Shown one piece after another: positions 45,151 to 52,978 of a stretch of DNA of 64,000 nt. The stretch is from Acidobacteriota bacterium. GTDB lineage: Bacteria; Acidobacteriota; Terriglobia; Acidiferrales; UBA7541. The DNA lies in assembly GCA_013289955.1 (NCBI GenBank), contig JABCYZ010000035.1, forward strand, positions 1-64,000, in the 5' to 3' direction. Each line of letters begins with the position of its first letter. Positions within the stretch are counted from its first letter, which is position 1. Below the pieces are notes generated by a model, which saw nothing but the letters and a program-made list of their open reading frames with translations, was not told the origin of the DNA and searched no databases. A program made the translations under genes and the position numbers.

Positions 45151-45558
45151 TGAATCCTCCCCCGTTTCGGAATTGGGTTGCGGGCGCTGCCCCTGTGCGG
45201 CGGGATTATGCCGTAAATCCAGGGCGGGAGGGTAGAAGTTCTCGAGGAAGGAGAGGTCGACAGTCGGAGTGGAGATCCCCCTGATTGCTGTCCAGGTTCC
45301 ATATTATGGCTGGGGAATACTGGAAATGTTCCAGCCGATAAATGGGACCGATTGACGGTACCTCTGAGCTCTGTTGATAGCCTAAGCATAGGGCCCGCGG
45401 TCCTCGTAGCCAGAACACTCCCGCACCGAAGCGGCAGTCAAGGGCAACCATCGGGAGCCCCGTCAGCGGGCCTGCCCCTTGATGGTGGCGAGAGCGAAGG
45501 GGGAGCGAAAACGCATGACAAACTGCCTCGCGTGCCGTAACTTGGAGCTAGGGAAACC
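45151..45558. other. Intergenic region with palindrome and possible pseudoknot
   Basis: This 408-base stretch before the toxin-antitoxin pair holds no convincing protein gene. CTGGAA-ATG-TTCCAG at 45320-45334 is a perfect short palindrome that could bind a regulator. CAAGGGCA at 45439-45446 pairs with TGCCCCTTG at 45473-45481 with one bulge, and ACCATC at 45447-45452, in its loop, is complementary to GATGGT at 45481-45486. That arrangement is an H-type pseudoknot. A short G/A-rich segment (GGGGGAGCGAAAAC) follows. Whether it is transcribed is unknown. Confidence 0.35.
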
Positions 45559-45816
45559 GTGGATGTAAAATTGCCCTCGGAACTGCTGAAGGTCGCAAAT
45601 TTGGAGGAGAGCATACTTTCCGAAGGGGCTGCTCGATTGCTGGCGCTCGAACTTTATCGCGAGGACAAGGTCTCGCTGGGGCGCGCTGCGGAACTATGTC
45701 AAACACCCGTGGCGGCTTTCATGGATTTCGTGGCGAAACACGGCGTCCCCCCACTACGGTACAGCTTCGAAGACCTGGAAGAGGAACGCCGGACTGCTGA
45801 CCGTCTCAAAGCGTGA
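45559..45816 (+). CDS. UPF0175 family antitoxin
   Basis: An 85-residue protein of the UPF0175 type, the usual antitoxin partner of DUF3368 PIN-like toxins. LEESILSEGAARLLALELYREDKVSLGRAAELCQTPVAAFMDFVAKHGVPP is the full helix-turn-helix-like family segment; the C-terminus (YSFEDLEEERRTADRLKA) is the toxin-binding tail. Start is GTG at 45559, preceded by GGAGCTAGGG. It overlaps the toxin frame by four bases (the ATGA type of coupling reads GTGA here). The partner is interrupted, see next entry. Confidence 0.88.
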   Translation: MDVKLPSELLKVANLEESILSEGAARLLALELYREDKVSLGRAAELCQTPVAAFMDFVAKHGVPPLRYSFEDLEEERRTADRLKA

Positions 45817-46310
45817 CCGCTGTAGCAGACTCATCTCCGTTTGTTATTCTGACCAAGCTTGGCTGCTTCGATTTCCTCAACCGAGTCTTCCCACTTGTTT
45901 ATATCTCCAATGAAGTTCATTACGAAGTTGTCGTCGCTGGTGCGGGCCTGCCCGGAGCGTCGGGGGTCTCTAAAGCAGAATGGATCGAGGTCAAGTCGAT
46001 TTAGAATCCAGCCGGTCTGCGTTCGGCGCAGCGAAAATATGGCTTAGGTCCCGGTGAAACGAGCGCGACCTTTCTGGCGAAAGAGCTAGTCGCGAGTCCT
46101 GTGCTGCTCGATGATTACAGGGCGCGCAAACTGGCGAAGGCAGAGGGCCTTGAAATTCTTGGAAGCGTCGGCCTGCTTGAGACCTTTTACCTGCGTCGGT
46201 ATTTGATCGATCTTCGGAGCGCTTTTCGGCAACTCTTGGTCCACAACGTTTATATCGATCAGCGATTGTTGGATCGTCGTCTGCGGTCCTTGGGACTTCC
46301 ACCGCTTTAA
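45813..46310 (+). pseudogene. DUF3368 PIN-like toxin interrupted by one in-frame TAG
   Basis: The frame begins with GTG at 45813 and reads VTAVADSSPFVILTKLGCFDFLNR, the DUF3368 N-terminus with the first PIN aspartate. After 63 codons there is a TAG at 46002-46004. Read past it in the same frame, the sequence continues as a proper second half: YGLGPGETSATFLAKEL, VLLDDYRARKLAKAEGLEILGSVGLLE, and LLDRRLRSLGLPPL, then TAA at 46308-46310. That adds up to 165 codons, as in intact family members, and the acidic PIN residues (including LLDDYRARK) are kept. A single nonsense change, rather than a frameshift, therefore splits this toxin. The truncated 63-residue product would lack most of the active site. 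Confidence 0.85.
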
Positions 46311-46357
46311 GTCGCCTAACGGACAGACGGCATCAAAGCCTCGCTTCATCTGCCGCT

Positions 46358-46546
46358 TCATTTGGCAAGGGGTTTACGTTTCTTCTTGGCCTTTCCCCAT
46401 CGCGCGCGCGCTGCTTTAGTGGCAAGCTCTTTCCTCTCCTGTGGAGTGAGAGCTGCCATGCGCGCCTTTACGCCCTTGCCTTTTGCTGCCTTGCCGCCCT
46501 TTCGGCCCATCTCACTCATTACTCTGGAAATTAGGTCGCGTCTCAT
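46358..46546 (-). CDS. Small basic hypothetical protein
   Basis: A 62-residue protein, very basic, with MSEMGRKGGKAAKGKGVKARM followed by a helix LTPQERKELATKAARARWGK and a lysine-rich tail. The pattern GGKA...LTPEERxxxAxKAAxARW occurs in many small uncharacterised bacterial proteins and suggests nucleic-acid binding, which is inference. No ribosome site is clear before the ATG at 46546. It is convergent with the interrupted toxin gene. Confidence 0.55.
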   Translation of the reverse strand: MRRDLISRVMSEMGRKGGKAAKGKGVKARMAALTPQERKELATKAARARWGKAKKKRKPLAK

Positions 46547-46981
46547 GGTTTTATCTTATGACGAATGAATTCCACTCGCCAGTTGTGGAGGTTGACAAGC
46601 ACACCCAGGTCTGCGATACTTCTATGCACACGGCGCTATGTGCATCTGCTTTTGCGACTTGTAGTGCCGTTGTTGATTAAGTGAAAGAGCGGGACGCACG
46701 CGTGCAATGAACACGAATGCGCCCCTAACCAAAGTCGCCTGGATTAGAGGCAACGATGGCTGGAATAGAAAGTAGCGGGTTTGCACCTTGTGTGCAAACC
46801 GCCCATCTCCGTTTCGTTTCCATCGCACGCTCCATCCCTCTGCGCGTCGCGCATCCTCCACCTCAACTAAATCCGGTTGTCCACGGACGTCGTTTCTCGA
46901 CTGCGTCGAGGAAGTGTGCCTCGGCGCGACTAATTAACCCCCGAACTTGCGGACACTGTGCCGTCGAAAGGACATTTGGTC
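46547..46981. other. Intergenic region with two perfect inverted repeats
   Basis: This 435-base stretch has no gene I can support. ATGCACA at 46624-46630 pairs with TGTGCAT at 46639-46645. GGTTTGCAC at 46778-46786 pairs with GTGCAAACC at 46792-46800, with a five-base loop. Short open frames here have no family-like composition. Confidence 0.45.
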
Positions 46982-47107
46982 ATGGAGAAAGCACATCTGT
47001 ATGAAGCACCGTATCTGGAGAACCACGGTATTGACGAAGCGGTCCGGGGAGTTCAGCGCCTGAAGAAGATGTCAAGAGCACAGTGCCGGAGAGATGCGCA
47101 TGCCTAA
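46982..47107 (+). CDS. Possible 41-residue small protein
   Basis: The frame begins ATGGAGAAAGCACATC at 46982 and encodes 41 residues (MEKAHLYEAPYLENHGIDEAVRGV, then a basic tail). It ends at TAA 47105-47107, overlapping the start of the next gene. AAAGGA stands upstream, though about 11 bases away. The overlap with a real-looking gene supports it; I recognise no family. Confidence 0.35.
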   Translation: MEKAHLYEAPYLENHGIDEAVRGVQRLKKMSRAQCRRDAHA

Positions 47108-47432
47108 GAATGTAAGACCTAAGGGTGAGTCCGCGTCGGACACAGCCTCAACTTCGATTCCTGCGAAGGTGCGGACGAAAATCCGCAAGTCGATCAAGAA
47201 GAAGTATGACGGGTTTCGCAAGGTATACCCGGAGGTTCACGGCAAGGTCGTGGACTTTATCACCCATTCCGTCGAGGACGGGACGCTATATTTCAGCGTG
47301 CGTTTCGAGGACAAGACGAACTTCTCTCTCCGTTATGCCTGCGACATGTTCGTTGTTGGCGCTGACTTTTGCGACTTCAAGACCGGCGATTTCGAGATGA
47401 TTCGCGAATACATGAGGCCGATTGCGAGGTAG
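47100..47432 (+). CDS. Hypothetical protein, about 110 residues
   Basis: I do not recognise the family of this 110-residue protein. Its first 40 residues are basic (KVRTKIRKSIKKKYDGFRKVYPEVHGK); the rest alternates strands and looks like a compact domain: VVDFITHSVEDGTLYFSVRFEDKTNFSLRYACDMFVVGADFCDFKTGDFEMIREYM. The ATG at 47100 has GGAG eight bases upstream; the ATG at 47094 is only three bases from that site, so I prefer 47100. It overlaps a possible small ORF at 46982. Confidence 0.65.
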   Translation: MPKNVRPKGESASDTASTSIPAKVRTKIRKSIKKKYDGFRKVYPEVHGKVVDFITHSVEDGTLYFSVRFEDKTNFSLRYACDMFVVGADFCDFKTGDFEMIREYMRPIAR

Positions 47433-47776
47433 AGACAACGAGTGTCGGTGAAACCGCTTTGAAGGCAGGCGACGCGAAGAGAAGCCGGCGATTCCACAAG
47501 GCCCTCGGGGGCTGCTCTACCAAGACTTGGGGCTCACCGCATCCTGAGTAGTCTGCGGGCGACGCCAATCGTGACAAACATTTTCTGGTATTGGATTGGC
47601 ACGGGCTATTGACAGTACGGGCGCAGGCCTGTATTGTCCGCCGCAGCAAGTAACACAGGTCGGTAACACTGCTTATGCGCCCAGACCCTTCCCAGCGCGG
47701 CGGTGCAGGTCTCAGGTGTTTCCCTGCGCGTTCTGGACTTGCGCGAATTCCTCAAACTCAACCTCGGAGGTGGACT
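47433..47776. other. Intergenic region upstream of the DUF3857 pair
   Basis: The 344 bases between the hypothetical gene and the first DUF3857 gene hold no supported gene. The main signal is the promoter at 47609-47637, listed separately. Confidence 0.5.
47609..47637 (+). promoter_or_regulatory. Candidate sigma70-type promoter for the DUF3857 gene pair
   Basis: TTGACA at 47609-47614 is a perfect -35 box. TATTGT at 47632-47637 is 17 bases further on and matches four of six -10 positions. A start near 47644 would give a leader of about 130 bases. Confidence 0.6.
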
Positions 47777-49750
47777 GTGTCACTGCGCCGATTGTCCGTG
47801 ATGACGGCGGTGGTTTTGCTTGGGGCCGCGGCATATCGAGTGACGCCGGGCAGAGCGGCCGAGGAGTGGCTGCCTATCACGCCCGAAGAGCTGCAGATGA
47901 CGAGCGTGCCGGAAGCTCCGGGAGCATCGGCGATTTATTTGTACCGGCAGGTGGACCGCAGCGATGAACAGGGCAGGGCGAACGAATACAACTACGTGAG
48001 GATCAAGATCTTGACGGAGGAAGGGCGGAAGTACGCGGACGTGGAGATCCCGTTCGTGAGAGAGCAGGGAAACATCACCAACCTGAGGGCCCGCACCGTG
48101 CACCCGGATGGCACGACCGCGAATTTCGAGGGCAAGCCCTTTGACAAGACAATCGTGAAAGCGCGGGGGCTGAAATATCTGGCAAAAACGTTCACGCTGC
48201 CAGACGTCGGAGTGGGGAGCATCATCGAATACCACTACACATACTATCCGCAGGCCGGCTACGTCTATGACTCGAGCTGGATCCTGAGCGAAGAGCTCTT
48301 CACGGTGCACGGGAAGTTTTCGCTGAAGCCGGACAACAATTTTACGCTGCGCTGGGGCACGCCCGTGGGGCTGCCGCCGGGTACGAGTCCTCCCAAAGAC
48401 GAGCACGGAACCATCCGGATGGAGGCGCAGAAAGTCCCCGCATTTCAGATAGAAGATTTCATGCCGCCCGAAAACGAATTGAAGTATCGCGTGGAGTTTA
48501 CCTACAGCGACAACTCGAATCAGGAGACCGACCCGACGAAATATTGGAAAAAGGAAGGGAAGAAACTCGATTCGACGGTGGAAGGCTTTGTTGGAAAGCA
48601 TAAGTCGATGGAGCAGGCCGTGGCGCAGATTGTTTCGGAGGGGGACACGCCGGAGGTAAAGCTGCGGAAGATTTACGCGAAGGTGCAGACGCTGCGGAAT
48701 ACTTCCTATGAACTGGAAAAGACGGAGCAGGAGAAGAAGCGGGAGAAGGAAAGGGACTCGAACAGCGTCGAGGACGTGTGGAAGAGCGCGTCCGGGAACG
48801 GGGTGCAGCTTACCTGGCTGTTTCTGGCGCTGGCGCGAGCGGCAGGGTTAGAGGCGTATCCGGTGATGGCGTCGGCACGAAGCGTATATTTTTTCAATCC
48901 CGCGAGAACGAATGCGTCGCAGTTGGACACCAACCTGGTCCTGGTGAAGCTGAATGGCAAGGATGTTTATTGCGATCCGGGGACGGCGTTTGCGCCTTTT
49001 GGGTTGTTGCCATGGAGCGAGACGGCGGTGAAAGGGCTGAAGCTGGACAAGGACGGGGGAAGCTGGGTGATCACCGAGCTGCCCGAGAGCTCGGTGTCAA
49101 GAATCGAGCGAAAGGCGGATCTGAAGCTGGACGATAACGGGTCGCTCGAGGGGAAACTGACCATCACGTTTACAGGGCTCGAAGCGCTCTGGAGGCGCCA
49201 GGAAGAACGGAACGTGGACGAAACAGACCGCAAGAAATTTCTCGAGGACCAGGTGAAGGAATACATTCCGGTGGGGGTCGACGTGGAGTTGACCAACAAG
49301 CCGGACTGGGGGAGTTCGTCGGAAAAACTGGTGGCGGAATACGATTTGAAGGTTCCTGGCTGGGTGTCGGGAGCAGGAAAGCGCGCGCTTCTGCCAGTCG
49401 CCCTATTCGGAGCGACGGAAAAGCAGCTGTTCGAGCACGCAAACCGCGTACATCCCATTTATTTTGAATTTCCATTCAAAAAGATAGACGACGTGACGAT
49501 TGAGCTGCCGCTGGGGTGGCAAGTGAGCAGCGTGCCTCCGGCCAAGAACCAGGACGCGAAATTAATTGTATATACGTTGAAAGTGGAGAATGACAAGGGC
49601 ACATTGCACCTGAATCGAGAATTGAACGTCGACGTTCTTTTGCTCGAGCCGAAGGTGTACCCAACGCTGAGGGCTTTTTTCCAGATAGTGAGGGCGGGAG
49701 ATGAACAGCAAGTGGTATTGCAACCCGGCGGCGCGGCGGCGCGGAATTAG
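47777..49750 (+). CDS. DUF3857 protein with inactive-looking transglutaminase-like domain
   Basis: A 657-residue exported protein: signal peptide (VMTAVVLLGAAAYRVTPGRA), an N-terminal DUF3857 domain (about 45-230, with NEYNYVRIKILTEEGRKYADVEIPF), then a transglutaminase-like core. In that core the nucleophilic Cys is replaced by Gly342 (SASGNGVQLTWLFLALARAAGLEA), the His by Asn386 (LDTNLVLVKL), and only the Asp400 (YCDPGTAF) remains. It is therefore unlikely to be catalytic by the Cys-His-Asp mechanism. Start is GTG at 47777 with GGAGG ten bases upstream. It overlaps the second DUF3857 gene by 50 bases. Confidence 0.9.
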   Translation: MSLRRLSVMTAVVLLGAAAYRVTPGRAAEEWLPITPEELQMTSVPEAPGASAIYLYRQVDRSDEQGRANEYNYVRIKILTEEGRKYADVEIPFVREQGNITNLRARTVHPDGTTANFEGKPFDKTIVKARGLKYLAKTFTLPDVGVGSIIEYHYTYYPQAGYVYDSSWILSEELFTVHGKFSLKPDNNFTLRWGTPVGLPPGTSPPKDEHGTIRMEAQKVPAFQIEDFMPPENELKYRVEFTYSDNSNQETDPTKYWKKEGKKLDSTVEGFVGKHKSMEQAVAQIVSEGDTPEVKLRKIYAKVQTLRNTSYELEKTEQEKKREKERDSNSVEDVWKSASGNGVQLTWLFLALARAAGLEAYPVMASARSVYFFNPARTNASQLDTNLVLVKLNGKDVYCDPGTAFAPFGLLPWSETAVKGLKLDKDGGSWVITELPESSVSRIERKADLKLDDNGSLEGKLTITFTGLEALWRRQEERNVDETDRKKFLEDQVKEYIPVGVDVELTNKPDWGSSSEKLVAEYDLKVPGWVSGAGKRALLPVALFGATEKQLFEHANRVHPIYFEFPFKKIDDVTIELPLGWQVSSVPPAKNQDAKLIVYTLKVENDKGTLHLNRELNVDVLLLEPKVYPTLRAFFQIVRAGDEQQVVLQPGGAAARN

Positions 49751-51749
49751 GCTTCTGATTGCGACGCGGCTGCTCGGAGTCCTGGCATCCGGAATGGTGT
49801 GCCTTGTATCTAGCGCCAGAGCGGCTTCGGACGCGCCAGGATGGATGCACGCGCTGGTGAATGCGCCGCTGCCGGCGCACGACGAAAAGACGGACGCCGT
49901 GCTGCTTTATTCCGAAAAGACGGTGACGGTAGTGTCCGCGGACAAGATCAAGACGACGGTGCGCGAAGCGTACAAGATTTTGCGGCCAGCCGGGCGCGAC
50001 TACGGGATCGTGGCGGTTTCCTTCAACGCCCACGAAAAAATAACGGGCATGCGGGGATGGTGCATTCCTGCGCAGGGAAAAGATTATGAAGTGAAGGACA
50101 AGGATGCCGTGGAGATATCGCTGCCGAAAGTGGAGGGGAGCGAACTGGTATCGGACGTGAAGGACAAACTGCTGCGCATCCCGGCTTCCGATCCGGGAAA
50201 CATCATCGGGTACGAATACGAGGAGGAGGAGGCGCAGCCGTACGTTTTACAGGACGTATGGTCCTTTCAGGAGGCCAGCCCCGTGCGCGAAGCGCATTAT
50301 TCGCTGCAGCTTCCGCAAGGATGGGAATACAAAGCGACGTGGCTAAACTATCCGGAAGCCAAGGCGTCACAAACGGGAAACCAGGCGCAATGGGTGGTGA
50401 GCGACGTAAAAGGAATCAGACACGAAGACTACATGCCGCCGTGGCCGGGAGTTGCAGGGCAAATGATCGTATCTTTCTTTCCGCCCGGCGGATCGGTACA
50501 GAACAAGGGATTCCAAAACTGGCAGCAAATGGGCGTCTGGTATCAGGGATTGATCAGTGGGCGTTCCGATGCTTCTCCGGAAGTGAAGCAAAAAGTAGCG
50601 GCGCTGACTGCATCGGCTGGGACGCCGCTTGAGAAAATGAAGGCTCTGGCAGGCTTCGCGCAGAAGGACATACGTTACGTGGCGATCGAGCTGGGAATAG
50701 GAGGGTGGCAGCCCCATGCGGCTTCGGAAGTGTTTACGCACCGCTACGGAGATTGCAAGGACAAGGTAACGCTGATGTCGGCAATGTTGCGGGAAATCGG
50801 CGTCGAAAACTATTACGTGGTGATCAATTCGGAGCGAGGCTCGGTGATGCCGGAGACGCCGGCGCACAAGGGCGGGTTCGATCACGTGATTATTGCGATT
50901 AAGCTGCCGGCGGAGGTGACGGATAGCTCGCTGATAGCCACGATGGTGCACCCAAAACTCGGAAAGATCTTGTTCTTTGACCCAACGGACGAAATGACCC
51001 CGTTCGGCCAGCTGTCCGGCGGTCTGCAGGCCAACTATGGATTGCTGGTGGCGCCGGATGGCGGAGAACTGATCGAGTTGCCGCAATTGCCCCCGGCGAC
51101 AAACGGAATTTGGCGCACCGCGAAGTTAAGCCTGAGCGCGACAGGGACACTGAGCGGCGATGTGGACGAAGTGCGCGTGGGCGATCGGGCGGCGGCCCAG
51201 CGGTGGGCTCTGCGAACGGTGGCGAAAGACGCGGACAGGATAAAACCGATCGAGTCGCTACTCTCGCAGTCCCTGGCGACGTTTCAAATCACCAAGGCGA
51301 CGATAGGGAATCTGCAACTGACGGACAAGGCGTTCTTGTACGACTACTCGCTGGTGGCGCAGAATTACGCGAAAACAGCGGGGAATTTGCTGCTGGTGCG
51401 GCCGCGCGTGCTCGGGAACAAATCGAGCGACCTGCTCGAGACAAAGGAGACGCGGAAATTCCCGGTGGAGTTCGACGGTCCCTCGCGGGACACGGATACA
51501 TTTGAGATTACGCTGCCGCAGGGATATGAGGTGGATGATCTGCCGCCGCCGGTGAATGCGGACTACAGCTTTGCGAGCTACCATAGCAAGGCGGAAGTGA
51601 ATGGTAACACGCTGAAATACACGCGGACCTTCGAAGTGAAGGAGCTGAGCGTGCCGCTCAGCAAGGTCGATGACCTGAAAAAGCTCTACCGGATCATCGC
51701 GAGCGACGAGCGGAATACGGCGGTTTTGAAGCCGGCGGGCAGTAAGTAA
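49701..51749 (+). CDS. DUF3857 protein with intact transglutaminase-like triad
   Basis: A 682-residue exported protein of the same architecture as its upstream neighbour, but with the full triad: Cys352 in RYGDCKDKVTLMSAML, His395 in GGFDHVIIAIKL and Asp427 in LFFDPTDEMTPFGQL. The signal peptide (about 17-42) is preceded by a basic stretch. Members are proposed to act on peptides or cell-surface proteins; the reaction is not known. The ATG at 49701 lies inside the end of the upstream gene, directly after GGGCGGGAG, an unusually short spacing, so the true start could differ. Confidence 0.9.
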   Translation: MNSKWYCNPAARRRGIRLLIATRLLGVLASGMVCLVSSARAASDAPGWMHALVNAPLPAHDEKTDAVLLYSEKTVTVVSADKIKTTVREAYKILRPAGRDYGIVAVSFNAHEKITGMRGWCIPAQGKDYEVKDKDAVEISLPKVEGSELVSDVKDKLLRIPASDPGNIIGYEYEEEEAQPYVLQDVWSFQEASPVREAHYSLQLPQGWEYKATWLNYPEAKASQTGNQAQWVVSDVKGIRHEDYMPPWPGVAGQMIVSFFPPGGSVQNKGFQNWQQMGVWYQGLISGRSDASPEVKQKVAALTASAGTPLEKMKALAGFAQKDIRYVAIELGIGGWQPHAASEVFTHRYGDCKDKVTLMSAMLREIGVENYYVVINSERGSVMPETPAHKGGFDHVIIAIKLPAEVTDSSLIATMVHPKLGKILFFDPTDEMTPFGQLSGGLQANYGLLVAPDGGELIELPQLPPATNGIWRTAKLSLSATGTLSGDVDEVRVGDRAAAQRWALRTVAKDADRIKPIESLLSQSLATFQITKATIGNLQLTDKAFLYDYSLVAQNYAKTAGNLLLVRPRVLGNKSSDLLETKETRKFPVEFDGPSRDTDTFEITLPQGYEVDDLPPPVNADYSFASYHSKAEVNGNTLKYTRTFEVKELSVPLSKVDDLKKLYRIIASDERNTAVLKPAGSK

Positions 51750-51805
51750 CGGAAAGATCGGGCCCGAATCCCGGCCCAATCGGGCGGGGCCAACCGCCGT
51801 ACCTG

Positions 51806-52318
51806 CTAGTGCTTATGGTGCTGCGCGCGCCATGCGGGGAGTGACCAGGTCTCCGAGCTGCGCCCTGCAAGAAAAACTACAAAACAGAGAGCGAAGACGG
51901 AGTGGCTCAGGCTGGCGCCGAAGTATTGCCATGCGGGTGCCGCTGCGCCCGGGTAGTCGGAGGAGAAGAGCATGGTCAGCATGAAGATAAGTCCCGAAGC
52001 GCTAGCCGCGCGGACCAGGATACCGAGAGTCAGCGAGAGCCCAATAGCAAACTCCCCGTAGGCGACGAGAAAAGCGATCGGTGTCGAATGCGATAGGACA
52101 AAACCGCGGAGGACGGGGACCATGAAAGGATAGGCGCCTCCTTCCTCGAGGAAGCGGTTGATCCAGAACTGAAAGCCGCCGTCGAGAGTGAATTTCGTCC
52201 CGAAGACCTTATACTCGCCAAAAATCAGAAAGAAAATGCCGACGCCGATCCGGAGAACGGCCAAGGCGCGGGTATTGATGTCAGTGTTTGAGCGTTCGGA
52301 GACGATGGCTTGGGGCAT
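51806..52318 (-). CDS. DoxX family membrane protein
   Basis: A 170-residue protein with four hydrophobic segments, starting with LAVLRIGVGIFFLIFGEYKVFG, the DoxX first helix. It also contains LVAYGEFAIGLSLTLGILVRAASASGLIFMLTMLF and a polar C-terminus. DoxX-like proteins include subunits linked to quinol oxidation and proteins of unknown role; no partner is nearby. It is convergent with the DUF3857 pair across 56 bases that contain GGGCC/GGCCC repeats, possibly a shared terminator. Confidence 0.85.
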   Translation of the reverse strand: MPQAIVSERSNTDINTRALAVLRIGVGIFFLIFGEYKVFGTKFTLDGGFQFWINRFLEEGGAYPFMVPVLRGFVLSHSTPIAFLVAYGEFAIGLSLTLGILVRAASASGLIFMLTMLFSSDYPGAAAPAWQYFGASLSHSVFALCFVVFLAGRSSETWSLPAWRAQHHKH

Positions 52319-52345
52319 CGGCGTGCGACTTAACGAGACGAGTGA

Positions 52346-52792
52346 TCAAGAAAGCTTGGCGCGGACGCGGTCGCTTAGCGCTTTGCCGTCGACAACTTTG
52401 CCTTCGAGGTGAGCCTTGGCGGCTTTGACGACGGCGCCCATTTGCTTGATGGAGTTTGCGCCGGTTTCTGAGATGGCTTTGGCGATGGCGGCATCCATTT
52501 CGGCGTCGCTGGCGCCGGCGGGCAGGTAAGATTCGAGGATGGCGAGTTCCTTGGTTTCTTTGTCGACGAGGTCCTGGCGGTTGCCTTTGCCGAATTGGTC
52601 GATGGACTCTTTGCGCTGCTTGACGAGGGTCTGCAGGATTTGGATCGTTTCCGCCTCGTCGAGCGTTTTCATTTTTTCGGTTTCCTTGTACTTGATGGCG
52701 GATTTGATGCCGCGCAGGACGCTCAGCCGGAGTTCTTCTTTCGCGCGCATGGCGTCGGTGAGGTCTTTTTGGATTTTTTCGGCGATTGTCAT
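52346..52792 (-). CDS. GatB/YqeY domain protein
   Basis: A 148-residue helical protein of the YqeY family. It shows TIAEKIQKDLTDAMRAKEELRLSVLRGIKSAIKYKE at the start, DEAETIQILQTLVKQRKESIDQFGKGNRQDLVDKETKELAILESYLP in the middle, and GASDAEMDAAIAKAISETGANSIKQMGAVVKAAK at the end, the region shared with GatB tRNA amidotransferase subunits. It is often near rpsU or dnaG in other bacteria; not so here. It lies 27 bases upstream of doxX on the same strand and is divergent from serA. Confidence 0.93.
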   Translation of the reverse strand: MTIAEKIQKDLTDAMRAKEELRLSVLRGIKSAIKYKETEKMKTLDEAETIQILQTLVKQRKESIDQFGKGNRQDLVDKETKELAILESYLPAGASDAEMDAAIAKAISETGANSIKQMGAVVKAAKAHLEGKVVDGKALSDRVRAKLS

Positions 52793-52877
52793 GTGTTCAA
52801 TATAGCAGAAGAAACAGAAAGAATTTCCACAGCGGGCACCCGGAACACAGAGTTCAGAGTGGAGAGGGAACCAGGAT

Positions 52878-52908
52878 TTGACAGCGCAACGGTGGCTCGC
52901 TACCGTTG
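52878..52908 (+). promoter_or_regulatory. Candidate serA control region with -35 box and inverted repeat
   Basis: TTGACA at 52878-52883 is a perfect -35 box, but the -10 sequence 17 bases on (TACCGT) is weak. CAACGGT at 52887-52893 and ACCGTTG at 52902-52908 form a perfect inverted repeat over the spacer and -10 area, so a repressor or RNA hairpin could act here. Confidence 0.35.
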
Positions 52909-52978
52909 ATGTCTTACTCCTGGCGGGTTCTTGCCTGCCTGTACGACATGCAAATCAAAATATTTTGGATGAGGACCG

